A DNA stretch of 64,000 bases, taken from assembly GCA_910588875.1 (NCBI GenBank), contig CAJURT010000019.1, forward strand, positions 1 to 64,000, read 5' to 3'. Below are positions 27,698-35,684 of this stretch, piece after piece; position 1 is the first letter of the stretch, and every line of letters starts with the position of its first letter. Position numbers and translations under genes: made by a program. Origin of the DNA: an uncultured Lachnospiraceae bacterium. Its GTDB lineage: Bacteria > Bacillota > Clostridia > Lachnospirales > Lachnospiraceae. The notes under the pieces are model-generated. The model saw only the letters and a program-made list of their open reading frames with translations, was not told the DNA's origin and made no database searches.

Positions 27698-28327
27698 ATG
27701 AAGAATAACAATGAAAAACTAGCCGCTATCCTTGCCCGCCTGGACCAGCTTTCCTACATCAGGCTGGACAAGATCCCTGAGATTGACCTGTATATGGACC
27801 AGGTCACCTCCTTTATGGAGGACCATCTGAAAAAAACCAAACGCAGCCCCGAGGATAAGGTTTTAACCAAGACCATGATCAACAATTATGCCAAAAACCG
27901 CCTGCTTCCGCCGCCGGTGAAAAAGAAGTATTCCCGGGAGCATATCCTGCTTCTGCTCTTCATTTATTACTACAAGAACCTGCTGTCCTTCAGTGATATT
28001 GAACAATTGTTCCGTCCCATCACGGAACAGCATTTCAACACCCTGGCCCAGTTATCCTTAAGCGATATCTATCAGGAAGTATTCTCGCTGGAGCACAGCC
28101 AGATGGAACGGCTAAAAGAAGACACCCGCATCAAATTCGAGGCCGCCAGCGCCACCTTTGCTAATGCGGAGGAGGAGGAACGGGAATACCTGCAGCTGTT
28201 TGCTTTTATCAGCGAATTGGCTTTTGATGTATATCTGAAAAAACAGATGATCGAAAACCTCCTTGACCAGCTGCGCCAGGAAGGATCCCCTGCAGAGCCA
28301 AACAAGAAAAATGACAAAAACAGATGA
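27698..28327 (+). CDS. DUF1836 domain protein
   Basis: A 209-residue protein of the DUF1836 family, which is common in Firmicutes. The middle part (about 55-110) looks like a MerR/HTH-type winged helix: VLTKTMINNYAKNRLLPPPVKKKYSREHILLLLFIYYYK. A role in transcription or spore-related regulation is likely for the family but is not demonstrated. AGAGGTG lies before the ATG. It is convergent with the yerC-like gene and shares a terminator with it. Confidence 0.8.
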   Translation: MKNNNEKLAAILARLDQLSYIRLDKIPEIDLYMDQVTSFMEDHLKKTKRSPEDKVLTKTMINNYAKNRLLPPPVKKKYSREHILLLLFIYYYKNLLSFSDIEQLFRPITEQHFNTLAQLSLSDIYQEVFSLEHSQMERLKEDTRIKFEAASATFANAEEEEREYLQLFAFISELAFDVYLKKQMIENLLDQLRQEGSPAEPNKKNDKNR

Positions 28328-28347
28328 GCGTCCAATGCCCATCTGTT
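28319..28347. terminator. bidirectional terminator between DUF1836 and YerC genes
   Basis: An 8-bp stem (28319-28326 with 28340-28347) is followed by TTTTA on the plus strand and flanked by AAAAA, so it gives a U-tract on both strands. It overlaps the last codons of the DUF1836 gene and ends 5 nt from the YerC stop. Confidence 0.75.
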
Positions 28348-28352
28348 TTTTA

Positions 28353-28646
28353 TCATTCCTCCTTTGGCAGCCTGGCAAATACCATATCATATCCATCGCT
28401 TCCATAATTCAGCGAACGGTTCACACGGCTGATCGTTGCTGTGGAAGCCCCTGTCTTTTCTGCAATATCCAGATAGGTTCTCTTTTCCCTGAGCATCTTT
28501 GCCACCTCATAGCGCTGGGATAAGGATAAAAGTTCATTCACTGTGCATACATCCTCAAAAAATGCGTAACACTCTTCCGGAGTCTCCAGCGTCAAAATTG
28601 CCTGAAACAGATGATCTACTGCCTCAGTCTTGATTTTCTTATTCAT
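28353..28646 (-). CDS. YerC/YecD family TrpR-like regulator
   Basis: A 97-residue DNA-binding protein of the YerC/YecD (TrpR-related) family. The helix-turn-helix is at about 55-82 (YLDIAEKTGASTATISRVNRSL), and LLSLSQRYEVAKMLREKRTYLDIA matches the Trp-repressor-like fold. Regulatory targets are unknown. GGAGGGG lies about 9 nt before the ATG. Confidence 0.88.
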   Translation of the reverse strand: MNKKIKTEAVDHLFQAILTLETPEECYAFFEDVCTVNELLSLSQRYEVAKMLREKRTYLDIAEKTGASTATISRVNRSLNYGSDGYDMVFARLPKEE

Positions 28647-28740
28647 ATCAGGCTCCCCTCCTTAATTTTGGCCGCTTCTGATAGTTTAGCACAGTAAATT
28701 TGTAAAGTCCATACCTGTTTTTAAGTTTTTAAAAGAAAAA

Positions 28741-28765
28741 GAACCCTGCCTTTGCCACAGGGTTC
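28741..28765 (-). terminator. terminator of the hydrogenase operon
   Basis: An 8-bp stem (28741-28748 with 28758-28765) with a U-rich tail on the minus strand (A-rich before 28741 on the plus strand), 21 nt after the last stop codon of the operon. Confidence 0.85.
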
Positions 28766-28785
28766 CCTTTAATAAAATCATGTTC

Positions 28786-30237
28786 TCAATGTCTGTGCAT
28801 CGCTACCTGCTCCAGGCCCAGATTCTTCAGGTTCTCATGCACTTCCCGCTTATCTGCCTGGCCAATCAGAAGGTCTCTGGCCTTTTTCGCCTCCATCTCG
28901 CTCTTGTGTTTGCTCGGGCCTCCCACACAGCCTCCCACACAGACCATGCCTTCCACAAAATCCGCCGGCAGCTTACCCACCTTCATCAGAAGCAAGGCCT
29001 TCTTACATTCCGCAGCGCCGTTGCATTTCATCACATTGGGGGCAATGTCCTCGTTCATCTCCTTAAAGCACTGCACCACGGCTGCCGTCACGCCACCGGA
29101 ATTGCCAAACCGTTTGCCAAATACGGAACTTTCCTGATAGCTGTTCTCCTCCGGCTCCAGTTCCACCCCCTTTGCCCGCATCATCGCACGGATCTCCCCA
29201 AAGGTCATGGCATAGTCCGCATTTCCAGTGATATTCAAATCCAGCGTCTCGCTCTTCTTGGCAATGCAAGGGCCGATAAAGACAGTAATCGTCTCCGGAT
29301 CCTGTTCCTTCAGCATGCGTGATACCCCGCACATCGGAGACACTGTGGTAGACATATTGTCAAGAAGCATGGGGAAATGCTGTTTAATCATATTTACGAA
29401 TGCCGGACAGCAGGAGGTAGTCATCTTCTTGCCCTCCTTATAGGCCTCCGCCCATTCCGCCGCCTCAGCCGCCGCAGTCAGATCCCCTCCGAGACCGACC
29501 TCAACCATATCGGCAAAGCCTATCTTTTTCAGGGCTGTCTTCCAGCTTGCCATCGTAATATCTGTCCCAAACTGTCCTTCCGTGGCCGGGGCAACCATGG
29601 CAACCACCCGCTTTCCGGCATTGATCAGCCGGATAATGTCCACCATAAAAGTCTTGGTGCCAATCGCACCAAAGGGGCAGCTGTGGATACAGGCGCCGCA
29701 CTGGATGCATTTGCTCTCGTCAATGACGCAGATCCCGTATTCATCGTAGGTAATGGCATCCACCGGGCAGACCTTCTTGCAGGGGCGTTCCAAATGGGCA
29801 ATGGCACTGTACGGGCATGCCTGGGCACACTTTCCGCATTCCTTACATTTCCCCGGATCGATATGGGCACGGCTGTCGCCAATGGTGATGGCGCCAAAAT
29901 TACAGGAATTCTGGCAGGCCTTTCCCATACAGTTGCGGCAGTTATCCGTGACCACATAAGATGCGATAGGACACTCCTCACAAGCCGCCTTAATTACCTG
30001 CACCACGTTCATGGAATCCATCCCTACCGGGCACTTCCCCTCCGCCAGACGGATCCTCTGCTTGGTTATCTCACGCTCTTTATAGATACAGCAGCGAAAC
30101 TGAGCCTGGGGTCCCGGGAACATCTGATAGGGAAGTTCTTCACGCTTCTCCTCCAGGGTTCCCTCCCATGCCAGCTTTGCCACCTCGCAAAGTATATCAT
30201 GCTTAATTTTTAAAATGGTTGCGTCATTTGTTACCAT
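28786..30237 (-). CDS. monomeric [FeFe] hydrogenase, group B-like
   Basis: A 483-residue iron-sulfur protein. Four-cysteine ferredoxin motifs lie in the N-terminal half (CRNCMGKACQNSC, CKECGKCAQACP, CIQCGACIHSCP). The H-cluster domain follows, with TSCCPAFV, MCGV, GPCIAKK and CVGGCVGGP as the L1-L3 type cysteine motifs. L1 has Phe in place of the usual Trp. It probably catalyses reversible proton reduction with ferredoxin or, as a group B enzyme, has a related role that is not well defined. It is the last gene of the operon and follows an unusual 109-nt hairpin-rich spacer. GGAGG lies 10 nt before the ATG. Confidence 0.9.
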   Translation of the reverse strand: MVTNDATILKIKHDILCEVAKLAWEGTLEEKREELPYQMFPGPQAQFRCCIYKEREITKQRIRLAEGKCPVGMDSMNVVQVIKAACEECPIASYVVTDNCRNCMGKACQNSCNFGAITIGDSRAHIDPGKCKECGKCAQACPYSAIAHLERPCKKVCPVDAITYDEYGICVIDESKCIQCGACIHSCPFGAIGTKTFMVDIIRLINAGKRVVAMVAPATEGQFGTDITMASWKTALKKIGFADMVEVGLGGDLTAAAEAAEWAEAYKEGKKMTTSCCPAFVNMIKQHFPMLLDNMSTTVSPMCGVSRMLKEQDPETITVFIGPCIAKKSETLDLNITGNADYAMTFGEIRAMMRAKGVELEPEENSYQESSVFGKRFGNSGGVTAAVVQCFKEMNEDIAPNVMKCNGAAECKKALLLMKVGKLPADFVEGMVCVGGCVGGPSKHKSEMEAKKARDLLIGQADKREVHENLKNLGLEQVAMHRH

Positions 30238-30255
30238 GAGTTTTTAACCTCCTCA

Positions 30256-30346
30256 TTATTTTCTCCGCTTCGCGACCTTTGCGTGGCGCAAAGCTTCTCC
30301 GCTTCGCTTCCCTCGGGAAACACCGGTTCTGCTTCGCGCCGTTTGC
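30256..30346. repeat. palindrome-rich intercistronic spacer
   Basis: The 109-nt gap between the phosphatase and hydrogenase genes contains two near-copies of TCTCCGCTTCGC (from 30262 and 30296). It also has a perfect 7-bp hairpin (30277-30283 with 30287-30293) and a second small TTCCC/GGGAA hairpin. Other intergenes of the same operon are 0-2 nt. It resembles the TTCGC-rich sequences in the operon leader and at 57.5 kb. Confidence 0.6.
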
Positions 30347-31528
30347 TTAGTAGTAAGTTACTGTAACGGGTTTGCCCAGTTCTTCTACGGTATGCTTCAG
30401 CTGCTCTACCAGGTTCTGGCGGATCCCTAAATCGAAGGGAAGGCCTGGGTTCTGGTAGGCGCTGTTAATCGCCTTGCCTACATACATATGAAGTTCTGTG
30501 CAGTCCTCAATCAGCATTTTGGCTACCATGGAGGCACCGTTTGGCTTATCCAGTTCCAGGAAGAAATCCTCGGAAACCGTCTCATTTTTTAGGTAACGCT
30601 TCAGAAGCTGGAGCACCCGGTTTAAAGTCAGCACGCCTTCTGTCACCAGGTCAATCCCATCCATGTAGGCAATTGGCGGGATCTCCGGGTCTACATAGTC
30701 CATGGACACATCCAGAGATTTATTCAATACCCTGGACACAATGGTGGCGCTGGTGCCCCCGCAGACTATCCTCCTGGTATCGTCGCCGCCGCCCATCCAG
30801 CTATGGACCATCTCATTATCCCGGGAAGCATCCTGTGCCGGGCCGGTCATCAGATGGACTGGCTTTGCATTGATAATCCGCATACAGGCCACAGTGGTAT
30901 CGTCACCAGGCCGGTATTCATATAACTCGTCGCAGGCCTGGCAGATAGCGGATGCCAGGCGCATGGCGGAAATGGTCATTGGGTACTGCTTTACTGCATA
31001 GGCGGCAATATCCTCCCATACCCACCCAAAATTCAGCAACCGTCCCACCCCCGCATGGATGGTGCCGTCACTCATCAGGATCAGCGCATCACCCTTTTGG
31101 ACTTTAAAACGGTATTCATTGATCTTCTTGCCTTTGACCTCGCGGATATTCTCAGGGATAGGCATCAGCCTCCCTCCACGGATAAATATGCAGCCGGGAT
31201 TGTCAAATTCTACCAGGTAGGCATCCCCGTTATGAAATACCTGAAGGATACTGAAAGTGGCATAAGCCACCTGGCGCACCTGGCAGATGGGCAAGGTTTC
31301 CACGATGGTCTCCACACATTCCTCCAGGGTGGCGCCGTTCAAAAACATGGTGCCCAGGATCTTGGAGGTCAGGGTGGCAAGGATATTTGCCTTCACGCCG
31401 CTTCCCATGCCATCGGCAAGGATCATGATGTTGGAGTCCACAGTCTTTAAAATCTCCACCTTATCCCCGCAAAGGATCTCCGTGAATTTATTCAGGCTTT
31501 TATATGCAACATCTACGGTAACTCCCAT
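30347..31528 (-). CDS. SpoIIE/PP2C family serine/threonine phosphatase
   Basis: A 393-residue PP2C-type phosphatase. The SpoIIE catalytic core is at about 1-215. Metal-binding aspartates are in ILADGMGSGVKAN, LMSDGTIHAG and YRPGDDTTVACM. A C-terminal region of about 175 residues has no obvious family. Genes of this type sit beside PAS-containing sensory [FeFe] hydrogenases in Clostridia, and a signalling path from hydrogen sensing to protein dephosphorylation has been proposed for them. Start and upstream stop are joined as TAAATG, so translation is coupled. Confidence 0.88.
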   Translation of the reverse strand: MGVTVDVAYKSLNKFTEILCGDKVEILKTVDSNIMILADGMGSGVKANILATLTSKILGTMFLNGATLEECVETIVETLPICQVRQVAYATFSILQVFHNGDAYLVEFDNPGCIFIRGGRLMPIPENIREVKGKKINEYRFKVQKGDALILMSDGTIHAGVGRLLNFGWVWEDIAAYAVKQYPMTISAMRLASAICQACDELYEYRPGDDTTVACMRIINAKPVHLMTGPAQDASRDNEMVHSWMGGGDDTRRIVCGGTSATIVSRVLNKSLDVSMDYVDPEIPPIAYMDGIDLVTEGVLTLNRVLQLLKRYLKNETVSEDFFLELDKPNGASMVAKMLIEDCTELHMYVGKAINSAYQNPGLPFDLGIRQNLVEQLKHTVEELGKPVTVTYY

Positions 31529-33259
31529 TTACACACCTCCGTTGTCGCCGTCCTCCAACAGAGAATGGCAAAGCTTCGTAAGGGTGGTCTTGGTTTCTGC
31601 CGTCGTCTCGCCCAGAAGCCCGGCAATCTCCTGCGCAACCATCATCTGTTTATGGATGACCCTCTGTGCCAGGTCGATTGTATCCAGCTTCTTCTCATAG
31701 TCGGCACGCGCCTGCTCTTCCTGCTGTGTGATGTCAATAAAGGTGGCCAGCACAGCATTTTCCTTTTCTATGTAAACCATATTCTGGAGGGTGTCCAGAT
31801 GGTACTCCGGATAGCTTACTTTCTTGCCATGGATATTCTGGCGGGTATCAAATACCCACTGGAAATCCGCAGGGTCAATAAACTCATACAGATACATTTT
31901 CAAAGCCTCGGAGCGGGTCTTCCCGAAATATTTCTCCCCGACTGCGGAATATTCCAGAATCTTCATCTCGTCGTTGACCAACAGCACCATGTTGGGCGAG
32001 GTCTCCATAACCAGGTTGGAAAGGGACTCGGACTGCTCATACATGAACGGGATGCACATATTGAGTTCTGCCTTTTTCTGGAACACGGCAATGGCCTTCT
32101 CCCGGCAGGTAGGATAACCGCAGGCGCCGCAGTTCAACTCGTCCTCCGGCCTGGTCTTGCCCGTCTTGGAAAGAATGTCCCGGATCTGGGCTTCCGTTGG
32201 GACCGGATCCTTGGGGGAACGGTCTAAGAATATTTTCTCCATCGGGACAGTGGCAATTGCCTGGCTCGTCTCTGCCTCCGGAACCGGTTCACGGGGAATG
32301 GCCTCTTCCATATCCAGCTTTACCTTGAAACGGGAAATGGATTTATCGCTGACAGTGGGGCCCTTGATGCAGCCGCCGTAGCACATATTCATCTCAATAA
32401 AGCAGCCGCTGATCTCCCCTCGGAGCATGCTGTCACAGAGTTCCATGCAATTCTTTTCACCGTGGATGTAAAATTTGCGGTAGGAATCCGTCTGGGACTG
32501 GGTCGCTACCACGGAACTGATGACCCCGCTGCTCACCGGGTAGAGGCGGTTAATCTTCGGGTCTTTCACAAAGGGCATGTCTTCACAGTCTTCTATGTGG
32601 ATTTCCGCATCCTGAAGCCAGCGGCTGATGTCATTGAAATTCAGCACAGCATCAATACAGTCTTTATGGCGCTCGTCCTGGGCTTCCTGCTTTTTGGCAA
32701 TGCAGGGGCCAAGGAAGACAACCTTTGTGTCCCGGCCTAATTCCTGCTTCAGGAGTTTGCCATGGGCAATCATGGGAGATACTACCGGAGCCATGTAAGG
32801 GATAAGCTGGGGGTAGTATTTCTCAATAAGGTCGTTTGCACTGGGGCAGCAGGTAGTGATAATGTTTTCCATCTTGTGTTCCGTCAGAAGCCGGGCGTAT
32901 TCGGCGGTTACTAAGGCAGCGCCTTCGGATGTCTCTCGGACGTCAGCAAAACCGAGTTTTAATAAGGCGGCGCGAACCTGGCCAATGGTATGGTATTTTA
33001 AAAGGCCCATATATGCGGGGGCTAAGGAAACTACCACTTTCTCCCCGCGGATTATGTAGCTTTTCACCTTACCCAAATCACTGATTAAGGTCTTGGCGGA
33101 TTGAGGGCATATCTGGAGGCAGCGGCCACAGAGGACGCAGTTCTCCGGCATGATCTCGGCCCGGCCGTTTTTGACCATGATGGCCTTGACTTCGCAATTG
33201 CGGACGCATTTATAACAGTGGCGGCACTTGGTTGCTTTGAAGTCGATAATTGCTGCCAT
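31529..33259 (-). CDS. sensory [FeFe] hydrogenase with PAS domain (HydS type)
   Basis: A 576-residue protein. In order it has a two-cluster ferredoxin domain (about 9-60), an H-cluster domain (about 65-310) with modified motifs TTCCPSAND, GPCIAKKQEA and MCYGGCIKGP, a 4Fe-4S domain of the CGACGYPTC type (about 370-405) and a PAS domain (about 410-520). This is the layout of group C sensory hydrogenases, thought to sense hydrogen or redox state rather than make bulk hydrogen. No kinase domain follows the PAS; the output is probably the SpoIIE-type phosphatase encoded next. Confidence 0.9.
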   Translation of the reverse strand: MAAIIDFKATKCRHCYKCVRNCEVKAIMVKNGRAEIMPENCVLCGRCLQICPQSAKTLISDLGKVKSYIIRGEKVVVSLAPAYMGLLKYHTIGQVRAALLKLGFADVRETSEGAALVTAEYARLLTEHKMENIITTCCPSANDLIEKYYPQLIPYMAPVVSPMIAHGKLLKQELGRDTKVVFLGPCIAKKQEAQDERHKDCIDAVLNFNDISRWLQDAEIHIEDCEDMPFVKDPKINRLYPVSSGVISSVVATQSQTDSYRKFYIHGEKNCMELCDSMLRGEISGCFIEMNMCYGGCIKGPTVSDKSISRFKVKLDMEEAIPREPVPEAETSQAIATVPMEKIFLDRSPKDPVPTEAQIRDILSKTGKTRPEDELNCGACGYPTCREKAIAVFQKKAELNMCIPFMYEQSESLSNLVMETSPNMVLLVNDEMKILEYSAVGEKYFGKTRSEALKMYLYEFIDPADFQWVFDTRQNIHGKKVSYPEYHLDTLQNMVYIEKENAVLATFIDITQQEEQARADYEKKLDTIDLAQRVIHKQMMVAQEIAGLLGETTAETKTTLTKLCHSLLEDGDNGGV

Positions 33260-33261
33260 AA

Positions 33262-33501
33262 CTATAGCCTCCCCATGATTTCTTTGTTGAAGAAGTCTTC
33301 GGTGGTTTCAGGTGACAAGGAGAAAAGTTCCCCGTCTATGGTTACGCAGACGCCGTTAACACAGTTGCCGCTGCAGAAGGCGCCGTTTAGGTCTACTTTG
33401 TCTGAGACGTTGTTGGCTTTTACTAGAGTTTGCAGCTTTTGGATGATCTCACGGGATCCCCTTAAATGACATGCACTTCCGATGCAAATGGATACTTTCA
33501 T
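33262..33501 (-). CDS. thioredoxin-like [2Fe-2S] ferredoxin
   Basis: A 79-residue NuoE-like thioredoxin-fold protein. The likely cluster ligands are Cys6 and Cys11 (CIGSAC) and Cys43 and Cys47 (CSGNC). It probably passes electrons to the hydrogenases of the same operon. GGGAGG lies about 8 nt before the ATG. The same frame stays open another 100 codons upstream across a 30-bp tandem repeat (a ten-residue peptide repeat), but that is judged non-coding because the ribosome site and family homology start here. The gene ends 2 nt before the sensory hydrogenase. Confidence 0.88.
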   Translation of the reverse strand: MKVSICIGSACHLRGSREIIQKLQTLVKANNVSDKVDLNGAFCSGNCVNGVCVTIDGELFSLSPETTEDFFNKEIMGRL

Positions 33502-33600
33502 GAATTTTTCCTCCCAACATGGTGATAGATAGGTTGTAGGTGATGAGGCTCGCCGGGTGATTGGGAGCCGGGTGTTGTAGGGTTCGCGCTGTGAAGAGCG

Positions 33601-33780
33601 GGGCTCGCCTGTGAAGCCGCGGGGGGAGATGGGCTCGCCTGCGAAGCCGCGGGGGGAGATGGGCTCGCCTGTGAAGCCGCGGGGGGAGATGGGCTCGCCT
33701 GCGGCTTCGCGAGGAGAGATGGGCTCGCCTGCGGCTTCGCGAGGGGAGATGGGCTCGCCTGCGGCTTCGCAAGGGGAGCG
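33601..33780. repeat. six tandem 30-bp repeats in the hydrogenase operon leader
   Basis: Six contiguous 30-bp units start at 33601, 33631, 33661, 33691, 33721 and 33751, with no spacers. All share GGGCTCGCCT and a G-rich GGGGAGAT end. The 10-bp core is of GYGAAGCCGC type in units 1-3 and GCGGCTTCGC in units 4-6; GCGAAGCCGC and GCGGCTTCGC are exact reverse complements. The first three units can therefore pair with the last three. The array lies in the 5' leader of the minus-strand hydrogenase transcript. Confidence 0.95.
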
Positions 33781-33850
33781 GGGTGCTGGAGGGGCCGCAG
33801 TGGCGCTCACCTCCGCGATGCTCCGGTTCGCTCACGGGCTTTCGCCCTAT

Positions 33851-33915
33851 GAAAAAGTGCAGAACCAAAATTTCTTATGTGCGAGCACAACGAAATTTTG
33901 GTTCTGCACTTTTTC
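33851..33915. repeat. perfect 24-bp inverted repeat at the start of the hydrogenase leader
   Basis: Positions 33851-33874 and 33892-33915 are exact reverse complements around a 17-nt loop that itself contains GTGC/GCAC. It begins about 25 nt downstream of the predicted -10 box. Between 33916 and 34104 I see only the promoter below and AT-rich sequence. Confidence 0.85.
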
Positions 33916-33939
33916 GCACTGCTCATTGCTTACGTGGAC

Positions 33940-33968
33940 ATTATCTCACACCGACAAATTTTTATCAA
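33940..33968 (-). promoter_or_regulatory. predicted promoter of the hydrogenase operon
   Basis: On the minus strand, TTGATA (33963-33968), a 17-nt spacer and GATAAT (33940-33945). The implied leader to the first gene (33501) is about 430 nt and includes the 24-bp hairpin and the six tandem repeats. Confidence 0.65.
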
Positions 33969-34104
33969 TTGGTTTTTTGTATAAATATATGGATTTTTGT
34001 CCCATGTGATTTAAATTTACCGTTTTATATTTCCTTTTTTACTAAATTCTTGAAACTGTCTCGCCCTCTCCTCAAAGTGTATCCCCTAAAATATAACAAC
34101 AAAA

Positions 34105-34131
34105 AGCAGGCAGCTTTTACTCCTGCCTGCT
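34105..34131 (-). terminator. terminator after yajC
   Basis: A 9-bp stem (34105-34113 with 34123-34131) with a 9-nt loop and TTTTTG on the minus strand, 28 nt after the yajC stop codon. Confidence 0.85.
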
Positions 34132-34159
34132 CTTACTAGATATCTCTCTCGCCGCACCT

Positions 34160-34456
34160 TTACTGTGGCTTTTCTACCTGAACGATGGCGGCCTTCTGCA
34201 TTGGGATACGGCAATGGCGGTCACTGCCGAATTCCACAATCACAGTATCGTCGGTCATGTCGATGATCACGCCGTAAAACCCGCTGCTCGTCAGCACTGT
34301 GTCGCCAATCGCCACACTGGCCATCAGTTCTTCCCTTTTCTTCTTCTCCTTCTGCTGGGGGCGAATCGCCATGAAGTACATCAGAACGATGAAAAAGATA
34401 ATATAACCGAATAACAGGGACATCGGCATTCCGCCGGCTTGTGTTGCTGTCAACAT
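34160..34456 (-). CDS. yajC: preprotein translocase subunit YajC
   Basis: A 98-residue small membrane protein that associates with SecDF and the Sec translocon. One transmembrane segment (about 14-31) ends in the family motif MYFMAIRPQQKEKKKREELM, followed by GDTVLTSSGFYGVI. It is the last gene of the minus-strand run secDF-tgt-yajC, the usual bacterial neighbourhood. Confidence 0.93.
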   Translation of the reverse strand: MLTATQAGGMPMSLLFGYIIFFIVLMYFMAIRPQQKEKKKREELMASVAIGDTVLTSSGFYGVIIDMTDDTVIVEFGSDRHCRIPMQKAAIVQVEKPQ

Positions 34457-34535
34457 AAAACACCCTCCTCACAGACCTTCCCGCCGCCTCGCCGGGAAGC
34501 TGTTCTTTCTTTTTTTGATTGTCTCCGGCAGAACC

Positions 34536-35684
34536 TCATCCTTCCGCTTCCCGGGCTCCTGCCTCCATTCCGTTAAGCTTCCTTGCTTTATATTCCGCGT
34601 AACGGTGTTCCTCGATTGCGTCGCGAATCTCTTCCATCATTGTATTATAAAAATACAAATTGTGCAAGACACATAATCGCATTCCCAGCATTTCTTTTGC
34701 CTTGAACAGATGGCGGATATAAGCCCGGCTATAGGAACGGCACGCCGGGCATTGGCAGCCTTCCTCGATAGGGCGCGGATCCAACTCGTATTTCTGGTTC
34801 AAAAGATTTAGCTTTCCCTGGTTGGTATACACATGGCTGTGACGCCCGTTCCGGGATGGGTATACGCAGTCGAAAAAATCCACCCCCCGGTCCACCGCCT
34901 CCAGGATATTGGCCGGTGTCCCCACCCCCATCAGGTAAGTCGGCTTATTCTGGGGCAGGCATGGGACTGTCACATCAAGGATGTGGTACATCTCCTCGTG
35001 ACTCTCACCCACTGCCAGTCCGCCGATGGCATAGCCGTCAAGGTCCATCTGCGAGATTGTCTTTGCGTGTTCCATGCGGATATCGTCCAGCACGCCGCCC
35101 TGGTTGATCCCAAAAAGCAGCTGCTCACGGTTTATGGTATCCGGAAGGGAATTCAGCCTGGCCATCTCCTTCCTGCAGCGCTCCAGCCAGCGGGTGGTCC
35201 GCTCCACGGAACGCCTGATATAATCATATTCCGCACGGCTGGGCGGACACTCATCAAATGCCATGGCAATGGTGGAGCCGAGGTTTGACTGGATCTGCAT
35301 GCTCTCCTCCGGGCCCATGAAAATCTTGTGCCCGTCTATATGGGAGTTAAAATAAACCCCCTCTTCCTTGATCTTGCGCAGCCCTGCCAGGGAAAACACC
35401 TGGAACCCGCCGGAATCCGTCAGGATCGGCCGGTCCCAGTTCATAAAACGGTGAAGCCCCCCAAAACGGCGAATCAGCTTGTCCCCTGTCCGTACATGCA
35501 GGTGATAGGTATTGGACAGCTGCACCTGGGTTCCGATCTGGCGCAGGTCATCGGTGGATACCGCCCCTTTGATCGCCGCCACTGTCCCCACATTCATAAA
35601 AACAGGCGTCTGGATCGTTCCATGCACAGTCCGGACCTCGGCCCGTTTAGCGCGGCCATCCGTCGTAATCAGCTGATATCTCAT
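34536..35684 (-). CDS. tgt: tRNA-guanine transglycosylase
   Basis: A 382-residue enzyme that exchanges guanine-34 for a queuine precursor in GUN-anticodon tRNAs. The active-site region LTDSGGFQVFSLAGLRKI, MAFDECPP, FGINQGG, YAIGGLAVGE and the nucleophile Asp in FFDCVYPSRNGRH are all present, as is the zinc site CQCPAC with a downstream histidine (VLHN). The start overlaps the secDF stop as ATGA. Confidence 0.96.
   Translation of the reverse strand: MRYQLITTDGRAKRAEVRTVHGTIQTPVFMNVGTVAAIKGAVSTDDLRQIGTQVQLSNTYHLHVRTGDKLIRRFGGLHRFMNWDRPILTDSGGFQVFSLAGLRKIKEEGVYFNSHIDGHKIFMGPEESMQIQSNLGSTIAMAFDECPPSRAEYDYIRRSVERTTRWLERCRKEMARLNSLPDTINREQLLFGINQGGVLDDIRMEHAKTISQMDLDGYAIGGLAVGESHEEMYHILDVTVPCLPQNKPTYLMGVGTPANILEAVDRGVDFFDCVYPSRNGRHSHVYTNQGKLNLLNQKYELDPRPIEEGCQCPACRSYSRAYIRHLFKAKEMLGMRLCVLHNLYFYNTMMEEIRDAIEEHRYAEYKARKLNGMEAGAREAEG

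Noticed and set aside
31529..33259. HydS as an ordinary hydrogen-producing hydrogenase
   Set aside because: The H-cluster motifs are altered, and the C-terminal PAS and neighbouring phosphatase point to sensing.
33601..33780. Regular 30-bp repeats as a CRISPR array
   Set aside because: The units are directly joined with no spacers, and no cas genes are nearby.
33262..33810. A 182-residue protein with ten-residue repeats fused to the [2Fe-2S] protein
   Set aside because: The ribosome site and the family homology begin at 33501; the upstream open frame is a by-product of a 30-bp (multiple of three) repeat, which is also open on the plus strand.
33611..34009. Plus-strand repeat protein of 132 residues
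   Set aside because: It has no ribosome site and crosses the tandem repeats and the 24-bp hairpin; there is no recognisable domain.
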